In this document: positions 26,761-35,339 of the stretch, one piece after another | Position numbering within the stretch: the first letter of the stretch is position 1 | How the letters are laid out: each line of letters starts with the position of its first letter | Origin: Thiomonas sp. X19 | GTDB lineage: Bacteria; Pseudomonadota; Gammaproteobacteria; Burkholderiales; Burkholderiaceae_C | Direction: 5' to 3' | Assembly: GCF_900089495.1 (NCBI RefSeq) | Contig: NZ_LT605203.1 | Location: 1,180,058-1,244,057 of the forward strand | DNA length: 64,000 nt | Program-made: the position numbers and the translations under genes | Notes under the pieces: generated by a model | Database searches by the model: none | The model's input: the letters and a program-made list of their open reading frames with translations, nothing else | Told to the model about the DNA's origin: nothing

Positions 26761-28806
26761 ATGTCCAGCACCGCCCCCGAGTCTCCCGCCGTCACCTTCG
26801 CCGATCTCGGTCTGCCGGAGCCCATCCTCGCAGCGCTGCGCGACGTGGGTTACGAAAGCCCGTCGCCGATTCAGGCGGCCACCATCCCCATTCTGCTCGA
26901 AGGCCGCGACCTGGTTGGCCAGGCGCAAACCGGCACCGGCAAGACGGCGGCCTTCGCCCTGCCCATCCTCGCCCGCATCGACGTGGCGCGCAAGGAGCCG
27001 CAGGCGCTGGTGCTGGCGCCCACGCGCGAACTCGCCATCCAGGTGGCCGAGGCCTTTGCCACCTACGCCATGCACCTGCCGGGCTTCAACGTGCTGCCCA
27101 TTTACGGCGGCCAAAGTTATGTGCCGCAGCTGGCCTCGCTCAAGCGCGGCGCGCATGTCGTGGTGGGTACGCCCGGGCGCATCATCGACCATCTGGAACG
27201 CGGCACGCTGAAGCTCGACGGCCTGGCCCATATGGTGCTGGATGAAGCCGACGAAATGCTGCGCATGGGCTTCATCGACGATGTCGAATCCATCCTGCAG
27301 AAAACCCCGCCCACACGCCAGGTCGCGCTGTTCTCGGCCACCATGCCGCAGGCCATTCGCCGCATTGCCAGCAACCATTTGCGCACGCCGGCGGAGGTCA
27401 CCATCAAGGCCAAGACCAGCACCGCCACGCAAGTGCAGCAGCGCTACTGGATGGTCAGCGGCCTGCACAAGCTCGACGCGCTGACCCGCATTCTGGAGGT
27501 GGAGAGCTTCGATGGCATGATCGTTTTCGCCCGCACCAAAATGGCCACCGAAGAGCTGGCCGAGAAGCTGGCGGCGCGCGGTTTCTCCACCGCCGCGCTG
27601 AACGGCGACATCCTGCAGGCGCAGCGCGAGCGCACCGTGCAGCGGCTGAAAGACGGGCAGATCGACATCCTGGTGGCCACCGACGTGGCCGCGCGCGGAC
27701 TGGATGTGGACCGCATCAGCCATGTGGTGAACTACGACATCCCGACCGATACCGAAAGCTATGTCCACCGCATTGGCCGCACCGGACGCGCCGGGCGCAG
27801 CGGCCAGGCCATTTTGTTCGTCACGCCGCGCGAGCGCCATCTGCTGGCCGCCATCGAGCGCGCCACGCGCCAGCCCATCACACCGATGCAATTGCCCAGC
27901 CCGCAGGACGTGAACGACAAGCGCATTTCCCGCTTCCTGGAGCGCATCACCGAGGCGCGCGAGCAGGAAGGCCTGGAGCAGTTCCAGAGCCTGATCGAAC
28001 GCTACGAGCAGGAACAGAACGTGCCGGCCATTGAAATTGCCGCTGCCCTGGCGCGCATGGTGCAGGGCGACAAACCCCTGCTGCTGGGGCCGGGTACCGA
28101 GGGCGGCCATGCGATGCGCAGCGACAGCCTGGGCGCACGCGGGCGCGCTGCGCAGCGCGCCGAGCCCACCTTCGGTCCGCGCGGAAAACCCGCCAAGCCC
28201 TTCGAGCGCGAGGTGCGCAAGCCTTCGCCATCGTTGCCTCCGCGCGAGCCCAAGCCCGCCAGCGCCAAGCCACGCGGCCTGACCGACATCGCCGACGCCG
28301 CCATCGGCGAACTGGAAGCACGGGTGCAGTCGGCGCGCTTCGAGAAGTCGCATCCCGGCTTCGAGCCGGACGACCACGGCAGCGCCGCGCCGCGCCGCAA
28401 GAAGGCCGCCGCGGGCGACATGGCTTTCGAGACGTATCGCGTCGAGGTCGGCCGCGACCATGGGGTGGAGGTGCGCAATCTGGTCGGCGCCATCGCCAAT
28501 GAAGCCGGGCTGGAAAACAAGCACATCGGCAGCATCGACATTCGCGGCGACCATAGCCTGGTGGACCTGCCCGCAGGCATGCCCAAGGATGTGTTTCGCA
28601 CCCTGCAAAAAGTCTGGGTCCTGGGCCACCAGCTCAACTTGAGCCTGGCCGGAGCGGGCGGCGGTGCGGCGTTCAAGCCGCCGGCTCCAGCCAAACCCAG
28701 GGCCGCAGCCGGCACCACGCGGCCAACCCTGCGCGCCACCGAGCGCGCGCCCAGCCGCAAAGGCCCGGGCGCCGATTCGCCCAAGCGCAAGCCGATCCGA
28801 CGTTGA
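26761..28806 (+). CDS. deaD: DEAD-box RNA helicase (DeaD/CsdA-like)
   Basis: A 681-residue ATP-dependent RNA helicase for ribosome assembly and mRNA decay, often cold-induced. Motifs in order: FADLGLPEPI and SPIQAATIP (Q motif), AQTGTGKTAAFALP (I), PTRELAIQ (Ia), VLDEADEML (II), SATMP (III), DVAARGLDVDR (V) and HRIGRTGRAGRSG (VI). A Lys/Pro-rich linker of about 110 residues follows. Then comes a DbpA-like RNA-binding domain (YRVEVGRDHGVEVRNLVGAI, HSLVDLPAGMP) and a basic tail. The start MSSTAP is preceded by the palindromic element. Confidence 0.92.
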   Translation: MSSTAPESPAVTFADLGLPEPILAALRDVGYESPSPIQAATIPILLEGRDLVGQAQTGTGKTAAFALPILARIDVARKEPQALVLAPTRELAIQVAEAFATYAMHLPGFNVLPIYGGQSYVPQLASLKRGAHVVVGTPGRIIDHLERGTLKLDGLAHMVLDEADEMLRMGFIDDVESILQKTPPTRQVALFSATMPQAIRRIASNHLRTPAEVTIKAKTSTATQVQQRYWMVSGLHKLDALTRILEVESFDGMIVFARTKMATEELAEKLAARGFSTAALNGDILQAQRERTVQRLKDGQIDILVATDVAARGLDVDRISHVVNYDIPTDTESYVHRIGRTGRAGRSGQAILFVTPRERHLLAAIERATRQPITPMQLPSPQDVNDKRISRFLERITEAREQEGLEQFQSLIERYEQEQNVPAIEIAAALARMVQGDKPLLLGPGTEGGHAMRSDSLGARGRAAQRAEPTFGPRGKPAKPFEREVRKPSPSLPPREPKPASAKPRGLTDIADAAIGELEARVQSARFEKSHPGFEPDDHGSAAPRRKKAAAGDMAFETYRVEVGRDHGVEVRNLVGAIANEAGLENKHIGSIDIRGDHSLVDLPAGMPKDVFRTLQKVWVLGHQLNLSLAGAGGGAAFKPPAPAKPRAAAGTTRPTLRATERAPSRKGPGADSPKRKPIRR

Positions 28807-28808
28807 AA

Positions 28809-28870
28809 ACGGCCCCCAGGGGCGCTACGCCGCCCCGCCCCCGAGGGGGTCAAGGGAGTTGAGGGGCGCG
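28809..28870 (-). repeat. REP-like repeat, truncated copy after deaD
   Basis: GGCCCCCAGGGGCGCTACGC, CCCCGAGGGGG and TCAAGGGAGTTGAGGGGCG are recognisable, but the second arm is missing. It starts a few bases after the helicase stop. Confidence 0.6.
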
Positions 28871-28974
28871 GCTCCAAGTCTGCCAGTGAGTGCAGCCTTG
28901 GACGGCGCGAAGGCCAGCCGGCTCTGACGCTGGCGGCCGGGCGTTTGCTTGAGTCGGCCGAAGCTGAGTTGGCC

Positions 28975-29259
28975 CTAACCGGGCTTGACGACCACACCCT
29001 TCCAGAACGCCACGCGCCCGGTCATTTCCTTCGCTGCGGGTTTGGGTTCGGGGTAGAACCACACCGCGTCGGCGTTGCGCTGGCCGTCGGCCACCAGGGT
29101 GTAGTAGCTGGCGGTGCCCTTCCAGGGGCAGACGCTGTGGGTGTTGCTGGGTTCGAGCAGCCCGGGTTTGACCGACTCGCGCGGGAAATAGTGGTTGCCT
29201 TCGACCACCACCGTGTCGTCGCTTTCAGCGATGACGACACCGTTCCAGACAGCTTGCAT
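28975..29259 (-). CDS. DUF427 domain protein
   Basis: A 94-residue single-domain DUF427 protein of unknown function, cytosolic. The family is visible in MQAVWNGVVIAESDDTVVVEGNHYFP (read as two adjoining strands), the CPWKGTASYYTLVADG core and DAVWFYPEPKPAA near the end. A GGAGG ribosome site stands at correct distance from the ATG. It is a single-gene unit between the helicase and an alpha/beta hydrolase. Confidence 0.9.
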   Translation of the reverse strand: MQAVWNGVVIAESDDTVVVEGNHYFPRESVKPGLLEPSNTHSVCPWKGTASYYTLVADGQRNADAVWFYPEPKPAAKEMTGRVAFWKGVVVKPG

Positions 29260-29368
29260 CGTGACCTCCGTTGTGATTGGATTGGCAGATCTGCCTGGCA
29301 GAGATGTGCGGCAGATGTGTTCGGCAGACTATGCCGCAGTTGCGCGGTGACTGCCACGGCTGCGGCGT

Positions 29369-30220
29369 TCAACCCTGCGGGCTGGATGTCGCTGGGATCC
29401 GGCCCGTATGCGTTGCGACGACATTCAGCGTGGCGCGAATGACCTCTTCCGGCGCGTCGCGCTGCAGCATATGGCCGCAGTTGGGCAGCACCAGGGTGCG
29501 CGTGTGGGGCAGGATGCGAACGATGCGGTCGACCTGTTCCAGCGTGCCGTAGGCATCGTCCTCGCCCTGCACGACGAGCAGCGGGCAGCGCAGGGTGGCG
29601 ATGTCGGCCTCGATCGTCCAGTGGCGAAACCCCGCATCCAGCCAGGCGTCGCACCAGCCGTAGAAGGCCGAGTCGGCATCGCCTTGCACGGGTTGCAGGC
29701 GCTCGCGCAGCAGGCCGGCTTCATAGGCCTGGCGGATTCGCCTGATCCCGTGCAGAGCTTTTTGCTCGACGAACACATGCGGCGCCAGCACCACGCAGCC
29801 GGCCACTGCTTCGGGAAAAGCCGCGGCGTGGAGCAGGGCGATGGTGGCGCCGTCGCTGTGGCCGAACAGCCAGGGCCGGTGGATGCCGAGGGCCGCGAGC
29901 AGGGCTGGCAAGACCTCCAGCGCCTGCCGGTGGAGATAGCGCGCATCCCAATGCTCGCCAGGTGCGCGCGGGGTGGAGCGGCCATAGCCGGGACGCGAGT
30001 ACACCAGGCCGTCCAGGCCGCTGGCAGCGCAAAGCTGGTCGGGGAAGTCGCGCCAGGCGGCGACCGAGCCCAGCCCCTCGTGCAGGAAGACGATGCAGGG
30101 CGTCTCGGTGGCGTCGGCAGCGCGCTGGGTGCGAACCCGGCGGAACTCGATGCATGGCGACTCCGGCAGCGCCTGCAGGGTGATGAACTCGGTACCGAGG
30201 GATGAATCGGCCTGGGGCAT
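29369..30220 (-). CDS. alpha/beta hydrolase
   Basis: A 283-residue alpha/beta-fold hydrolase, probably a cytosolic esterase or related enzyme; the substrate cannot be read from sequence. Oxyanion region LHEGLGSVAAWRDFP, then the GYGRSTPR loop. The nucleophile elbow is FGHSDGATI with Ser in GHSDG, the acid is in VVQGEDDAYG and the base in NCGHMLQRD. There is no signal peptide. It is divergent from the SpmAB-like gene. Confidence 0.85.
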   Translation of the reverse strand: MPQADSSLGTEFITLQALPESPCIEFRRVRTQRAADATETPCIVFLHEGLGSVAAWRDFPDQLCAASGLDGLVYSRPGYGRSTPRAPGEHWDARYLHRQALEVLPALLAALGIHRPWLFGHSDGATIALLHAAAFPEAVAGCVVLAPHVFVEQKALHGIRRIRQAYEAGLLRERLQPVQGDADSAFYGWCDAWLDAGFRHWTIEADIATLRCPLLVVQGEDDAYGTLEQVDRIVRILPHTRTLVLPNCGHMLQRDAPEEVIRATLNVVATHTGRIPATSSPQG

Positions 30221-30351
30221 GGAATGGGTCGGGCGGCGCGAAGTGGCGACACTGCATTGTCGCGGCAGTTCCGCCCACAGGCCCAGCCTCTACCATCGAC
30301 GCCATCTGCTTGCCCGCCGATCGACGCTCCTGATCATCGTCCACGCTGCCC

Positions 30352-31587
30352 ATGCTGAATCGTCTCTGGCTCGGATTCTTCCTCACCGCCGCTGTGGCCG
30401 CGCTGGCGCGCTGGACCCTGGCCGGCGATGCGGCGGTGTTCGGGGCCATCGTCGACAGCCTGTTCGCGATGGCCAAGCTCTCGGTCGAGGTGATGGTGCT
30501 GCTGTTCGGCACGCTCACGCTGTGGCTGGGGCTGCTGCGCATCGCCGAGCGCGCCGGCCTGGTCGATGCGCTGGCGCGGCTGCTGGGCCCGCTGTTCCGG
30601 CGCCTGATGCCCGGGGTGCCGGAAGGTCATCCGGCGATCGGCCTGATCACGCTCAACTTCGCCGCCAACGTGCTGGGGCTGGACAACGCCGCCACGCCGA
30701 TCGGCCTGCGCGCAATGCGCGAGCTGCAGACGCTCAACCCCAGCAGCGACACCGCCAGCAACGCGCAGATCCTGTTCCTGGTGCTCAACGCCTCCTCGCT
30801 GACCCTGCTGCCGGTGAGCATCTTCATGTACCGCGCGCAGCAGGGCGCCCCCGACCCGACCCTGGTGTTCCTGCCCATCCTGCTGGCCACCAGCGCGTCC
30901 ACCCTCACCGGCTTGCTCAGCGTGGCCTTCATGCAGCGGCTGAAGCTGTGGGACCCGGTGGCGCTGGCGTGGCTGGGCGGCGGCGCGCTGCTGCTGGGCG
31001 GACTGCTGGCCTTGCTGGCCACGCTGTCGGCGGCGGCGCTGGCCAGCGTGTCGTCGCTGGTCGGCAACCTCGCGCTGTTCGGCGTGATCGTCGCCTTTCT
31101 GGTCGCCGGTGCCGTCAGGCGCGTGCCGGTTTACGAGGCCTTCATCGAGGGCGCCAAGCAGGGCTTCGAGGTCGCGCGCGACCTGCTGCCGTATCTGGTC
31201 GCGATGCTCTGCGCCGTCGGTGTGCTGCGCGCCTCCGGCGCGCTGGGCTATGCGCTGGACGGCATCCGCTGGGCGGTGCACGGACTGGGCTTCAACGATG
31301 CCTTCGTGCCCGCCCTGCCGACCGCGCTGGTGAAGCCTTTTTCCGGCAGCGCCGCGCGCGCCATGCTGATCGAGACCATGCGCCACTACGGCGTGGACAG
31401 CTTTCCGGCACTGACCGCCGCGACCATGCAGGGCAGCACCGAGACTACGTTCTACGTGGTCGCGGTGTACTACGGCGCGGTCGGCATCCGCCGCGTGCGC
31501 CACACCGTTGGCTGCGCGCTGCTGGCGGACCTGGCCGGGGTGATCGCCTCGATCGCGGTGTGTTACTGGTTTTTCGGCGGGCGCTGA
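30352..31587 (+). CDS. SpmA-SpmB fused nucleoside-recognition membrane protein
   Basis: A 411-residue inner-membrane protein with two Gate (nucleoside recognition) domains, equal to Bacillus spore maturation proteins SpmA and SpmB joined. The first half shows LFGTLTLWLGLLRIAERAGL and LNFAANVLGLDNAATPIGL. The second half, from about residue 225, has VPVYEAFIEGAKQGFEVARD and a late LPTALVKPFSGSAARAML. In Gram-negative bacteria these proteins occur without sporulation and their role is unknown; transport or export of small molecules is a guess. Confidence 0.88.
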   Translation: MLNRLWLGFFLTAAVAALARWTLAGDAAVFGAIVDSLFAMAKLSVEVMVLLFGTLTLWLGLLRIAERAGLVDALARLLGPLFRRLMPGVPEGHPAIGLITLNFAANVLGLDNAATPIGLRAMRELQTLNPSSDTASNAQILFLVLNASSLTLLPVSIFMYRAQQGAPDPTLVFLPILLATSASTLTGLLSVAFMQRLKLWDPVALAWLGGGALLLGGLLALLATLSAAALASVSSLVGNLALFGVIVAFLVAGAVRRVPVYEAFIEGAKQGFEVARDLLPYLVAMLCAVGVLRASGALGYALDGIRWAVHGLGFNDAFVPALPTALVKPFSGSAARAMLIETMRHYGVDSFPALTAATMQGSTETTFYVVAVYYGAVGIRRVRHTVGCALLADLAGVIASIAVCYWFFGGR

Positions 31588-31603
31588 TGACCCGGAACGG
31601 ACG

Positions 31604-32143
31604 CTACAGCCCGGCGAGATACTCCCGGGCGCGCTCGCGTCCGACCGCCTTGTCCAAGGCTGCTTCCAGCTCGGGGATCAAGCTGCGCAGCTGCTCGACC
31701 GAGTTGCATTGTTCGATCTTGAGCTGCAGGCCATAAGCCTTGAGCAGGCTGAGATGTTCGCTCACCAGCGCATTCATGCGGGCGTAGAGCTCGGCGTAGT
31801 CCCCAGTGGGCGCTGCGGCCGACTCGAACGCAGCGTCCAGCGGCTCCAGGGTGTCGGGCCCGGCCATATCGCGCGCCCGATCCGCTGCAGCCTCAACCCC
31901 TGGCACAGGCGATACGGCGGGGGGAAGGGGAGTCGTGGCGACGATCAACCCAAGTTGCAGGAGCTGCTGCAGGCTATCGCTGGGCGCGCCACTGGCCTGG
32001 ACCAGCGCTTCCAATTCCGCCAGAGTGCGTTTACCGTCGACGCACAGCAGCAGATTGCGCATGGGGCGCGTGAGGCGGTCGCTGCGGCTGCGAATTTCAC
32101 CCTGGCCGGCAGCGGTTTTGGCGTAGATGAGCGGGGTTTGCAT
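31604..32143 (-). CDS. conserved hypothetical protein
   Basis: A 179-residue cytosolic protein without a named family. The N-terminal 75 residues (IYAKTAAGQGEIRSRSDRLT, MRNLLLCVDGKRTLAELEAL) look like a small winged-helix-like module. The linker is Pro/Ala-rich, and the C-terminal half is helical (LYARMNALVSEHLSLLKAYG, LRSLIPELEAALDKAVG). Similar proteins occur in Burkholderiales, but I know no function. It is convergent with the SpmAB gene and lies 31 bases downstream of the LivK-like gene on the same strand. The start chosen begins at MQTPLIY; upstream in-frame codons overlap the LivK-like gene. Confidence 0.65.
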   Translation of the reverse strand: MQTPLIYAKTAAGQGEIRSRSDRLTRPMRNLLLCVDGKRTLAELEALVQASGAPSDSLQQLLQLGLIVATTPLPPAVSPVPGVEAAADRARDMAGPDTLEPLDAAFESAAAPTGDYAELYARMNALVSEHLSLLKAYGLQLKIEQCNSVEQLRSLIPELEAALDKAVGRERAREYLAGL

Positions 32144-32174
32144 GGTGCGTGATTCAGGCCTGAAACCGCGCCAC

Positions 32175-33305
32175 TCAATGCCGGAACTTCCCATCTTTGG
32201 TGATGCTGGTGACGTCGACCAGGCTGGAGCCGGAATGGTCGGTCGGCGAGAAGCGCACCATGAAACCGCCGAGGTCGTCCGCATTCATGGCGTTGAGTGC
32301 ATCGATCAGGCCGGTGCGCGTGGGCGTCTTGCCAGCCTTGCGCAAACCTTGAACCAGGACTTTGGCGTCGATATAGCCTTCCAGGCTGGTGAAGTCGTAG
32401 TCGTCCTTGTGGCCGCTGGCCGCCATGCGCGCCTGGTACTCGCGCACGATGGCGATCGCGCCCGAGTAGGGGAAGGGCACCACCTGGGTGATCATGACGC
32501 CGTCGCCTTCTTTTCCAAGGGCTTTCGCCAGGGCCTCCGAGCCCACGAAGCTGACGTTGGCGAACTGGCCGGCGTAGCCCTGGGCGCGTGCAGCCTTGAT
32601 GAAGGCCGCGGCTTCGGTGTAGGTGCCGACCTCGACGATGAGATCGGGCTTGGCCGACAGGATGGATTTCAGCGCCGCAGCCACATCCACCGTGTTGCGC
32701 TGAACCGTGCCGGTGGCCACGGGCTTGAGGCCATGCGCTGCCAGGGCCTTGACCACGCCCGACAAGCCGGCCTTGCCGAAGGCGTCGTCCTGGTAGAACA
32801 CGGCGACTTTCTTCAGCCCGAGGAACAGAAAGTTATCGACCATCCGGCGGGTTTCGTCGTTGTAGCTGGCACGGATGTTGAAGATGTAGCGGTCCACCGG
32901 CTCACGCAAGGCCATGGCACCCGTGAATGGCCCAACGAGCGGAATTTTCGCCTCGTCGATGAGCAGCTTGGCGGCCAGCGTGGTGGGCGTGCCGACGTAG
33001 CCGAGCAGGGCGAAGACCTTGTCGTCGTTGATGAGTCGCTTGGTGTTGGCCACGGTGCGTGCGGGCTCGTAGCCGTCATCCAGGCTGACGAGTTTGATGC
33101 TGCGCCCATCCACCCCGCCTTCGGCGTTGACGGCCTTCAGATAGGCCTCGATGCCCAGGCGCAGGCGGATGCCGAGCTGGGCCGCGGGGCCGGTGAGGGG
33201 TGCCGATTGGCCAATGAGGATTTGCGATTCCGTCACGCCGGGGTCGGCAGCCAGCGCTGAAACGGACAAACCCAGAGAGAGCAGCAACGCCCAGAAGAAT
33301 TTCAT
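32175..33305 (-). CDS. branched-chain amino-acid-type ABC substrate-binding protein
   Basis: A 376-residue periplasmic binding protein of the LivK/HAAT type (type I fold). The signal peptide is residues 1-19, with cleavage after SALA. The mature protein starts with VTESQILIGQSAPLTGPAAQ; later features are GVDGRSIKLVSLDDGYEPAR, FALLGYVGTPTTLAA, a VAVFYQDDAFGKAG strand-loop and SLEGYIDAKVLVQGLRKAGK. No permease or ATPase genes are adjacent, so it is an orphan that must share a transporter encoded elsewhere or act as a sensor. Ligand not deducible. Confidence 0.9.
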   Translation of the reverse strand: MKFFWALLLSLGLSVSALAADPGVTESQILIGQSAPLTGPAAQLGIRLRLGIEAYLKAVNAEGGVDGRSIKLVSLDDGYEPARTVANTKRLINDDKVFALLGYVGTPTTLAAKLLIDEAKIPLVGPFTGAMALREPVDRYIFNIRASYNDETRRMVDNFLFLGLKKVAVFYQDDAFGKAGLSGVVKALAAHGLKPVATGTVQRNTVDVAAALKSILSAKPDLIVEVGTYTEAAAFIKAARAQGYAGQFANVSFVGSEALAKALGKEGDGVMITQVVPFPYSGAIAIVREYQARMAASGHKDDYDFTSLEGYIDAKVLVQGLRKAGKTPTRTGLIDALNAMNADDLGGFMVRFSPTDHSGSSLVDVTSITKDGKFRH

Positions 33306-33430
33306 GAAGACCTCGAATCAAATGAATGAGCCAGGGAAGGGCGTTACTTGGAAAACAGGATTTCGGCCGGCGTGAGCTGGTTCGGCAACAGGTCGGAACA
33401 TGGGTCTTTGCAGGCCATGTGGAAGCGGCT

Positions 33431-34564
33431 TCAAACGATGGCCAGGTGTTCAGTGCCGCTGGACGGGTCTTGCTGGCCGCGCTTGCCGTCGAGCTTGATG
33501 CGCAGGCGCAGATCGTTGACCGAATCGGCGTTGCGCAGGGCGTCTTCGTAGCTGATCTGGTTGGCTTCGAACAGGTCGAACAAGGCCTGGTCGAAAGTCT
33601 GCATGCCCAGCTCGCGTGAGCGCTTCATCACGTCCTTGATTTCGCCCACCTCGCCCTTGAAGATGTGGTCGGCAATGAGCGGTGAGTTGATCATGATTTC
33701 CACCGCGGCAACCCGTCCGCGCCCGTCCTGCCTGGGCAGCAGGCGTTGCGAAATCAGCGCCTTGAGGTTGAGCGACAAGTCCATTAGCAACTGGCTGCGA
33801 CGTTCCTCGGGGAAGAAGTTGACGATACGGTCGAGCGCCTGGTTGGCGTTGTTGGCGTGCAGCGTGGCCAGCACGAGGTGGCCGGTTTCGGCGAACGCCA
33901 CGGCATGGTCCATGGTTTCCCGGTCGCGGATTTCGCCCATCAGAATGACGTCCGGCGCCTGGCGCATGCTGTTCTTCAGCGCGGCTTCCCAACTGTCGGT
34001 GTCGATGCCGACTTCGCGCTGGGTGATGATGCAGTTCTTGTGCGCGTGGACGAACTCGATCGGATCTTCAACCGTGACGATGTGGCCGTAGGAGTACTCG
34101 TTGCGCCAGTCGAGCATGGCGGCCAAGGACGTGCTCTTGCCGCTGCCGGTGGCGCCGACGAAGATGATGAGTCCGCGCTTGGCCATCGCCAGTTCTTCCA
34201 GCACCTTGGGCAGGCCCATGCTGTCGATGGTCGGCACGGTTTGCGGAATGAGCCGCAGCACCAGGCCGATATTGCCCTGCTGCATGAAGGCGTTGCAGCG
34301 AAAGCGGCCGATGCCCGATGGGGCGATGGCGAAGTTGCATTCCTTGTTCTTCTCGAAATCCGAGGACTGCCGATCGTTCATGATGGCGCGCGCCAGTGCC
34401 TGGGTGTGCTGGGCGGTGAGCGGCTGCGCCGACATCTTGCTGACTTGCCCGTCGACCTTGATGGCGGGGGGGAAGTCTGCCGTGAGGAACAGGTCGGAAC
34501 CGCCGCGGCTGACCATCAGGCGCAACAGGTCGTGGACGAATTTGGAGGCTTGGTCGCGTTCCAT
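33431..34564 (-). CDS. pilU: twitching motility ATPase PilU
   Basis: A 377-residue hexameric secretion-type ATPase, the auxiliary retraction motor of type IV pili. N-terminal PAS-like domain: MVSRGGSDLFLTADFPPAIK. Walker A is GATGSGKST, the Asp box VTVEDPIEFVH, Walker B PDVILMGEIRDRET and the His box ETGHLVLATLHANN. At the place of the PilT AIRNLIRE motif it has SPLIADHIFKGEVGEIKDVM, as expected for PilU. It is the last of the pilT, cNMP protein, pilU leftward set, 55 bases after the cNMP gene. Confidence 0.93.
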   Translation of the reverse strand: MERDQASKFVHDLLRLMVSRGGSDLFLTADFPPAIKVDGQVSKMSAQPLTAQHTQALARAIMNDRQSSDFEKNKECNFAIAPSGIGRFRCNAFMQQGNIGLVLRLIPQTVPTIDSMGLPKVLEELAMAKRGLIIFVGATGSGKSTSLAAMLDWRNEYSYGHIVTVEDPIEFVHAHKNCIITQREVGIDTDSWEAALKNSMRQAPDVILMGEIRDRETMDHAVAFAETGHLVLATLHANNANQALDRIVNFFPEERRSQLLMDLSLNLKALISQRLLPRQDGRGRVAAVEIMINSPLIADHIFKGEVGEIKDVMKRSRELGMQTFDQALFDLFEANQISYEDALRNADSVNDLRLRIKLDGKRGQQDPSSGTEHLAIV

Positions 34565-34619
34565 CAGGAGTCTCCGTGGTCAGGTGTGGATCGGGGCAGG
34601 GCGCGCAGCAGAGCCGACT

Positions 34620-35249
34620 TCATGCCGGCTGCGCCGGAGCGCCCAGCTTGCGCAGGCGCAACGAAAGGCGGCGTGCCAGCGAGCCGATGAGGCGTGCGGC
34701 CGAACCCGGATCTTGCTCGATCATGCTATCAAGCGCCCCGGCTTCGAGCACGGCGATCTCGCAGGGGTTGAGCGAGGTGCAGTAGGACCAGCGCGGCCCG
34801 GCGTCGAGCAGCGACATCTCGCCCAGCACATTGCCGGCGCGCACTTCCGTGAGTCGCAGGCGCTCGCCCCAGGGCTGCTGCCGGTCGACGGCCACCACGC
34901 CGTGCAGCACCACCAGCATGAAGCCGCCGTATTCGTTCTGGGCGATGAGGTCCTTGTTCGCATCGGCGGCGTAGAACTCGAAATGCCGTGCGCATTTCTC
35001 CAGGTCGTCGGGGGAAAGCCCCGCCATGAAGCGATCGCGGCTCCACAATTCCTTCAGGCGCTTGGCCGGCGCCGGTCTTGCGAGCTTGCGCGCCCCGATG
35101 GCCTTGGCGCGCTCGGCCCAATGGACGATGGGCACGGTGGCGTCGTCCACGTCCTGGAAGCCGGTGGTGAAAAACTGGGATTCCGGGCCGTCGTCCCGGC
35201 TTTCCGTCACGGGTTTGCCCCGGCGCAGCATCTCGAAGACTTTTTTCAT
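34620..35249 (-). CDS. cyclic nucleotide-binding domain protein
   Basis: A 209-residue protein with one cNMP-binding domain (about residues 70-185) and no DNA-binding helix-turn-helix. The phosphate-binding cassette is present as NVLGEMSLLDAGPRWSYC: the conserved Glu and Arg are there, but the usual Ala-Thr/Ser after Arg is replaced by Trp-Ser. The N-terminal 65 residues (KKVFEMLRRGKP, FQDVDDATVPIVHWAER) have no known domain. It is encoded between pilT and pilU and may tune pilus retraction in response to a cyclic nucleotide; that is inference. Confidence 0.82.
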   Translation of the reverse strand: MKKVFEMLRRGKPVTESRDDGPESQFFTTGFQDVDDATVPIVHWAERAKAIGARKLARPAPAKRLKELWSRDRFMAGLSPDDLEKCARHFEFYAADANKDLIAQNEYGGFMLVVLHGVVAVDRQQPWGERLRLTEVRAGNVLGEMSLLDAGPRWSYCTSLNPCEIAVLEAGALDSMIEQDPGSAARLIGSLARRLSLRLRKLGAPAQPA

Positions 35250-35339
35250 GATGGTTGGGTGCAAACGAGCAGTGCGGGCTCGATGGGGCCGCTCGGGTGT
35301 TGTCGGAGGCGCAGCCATGTCTGCTCAGCGTGCATGGGT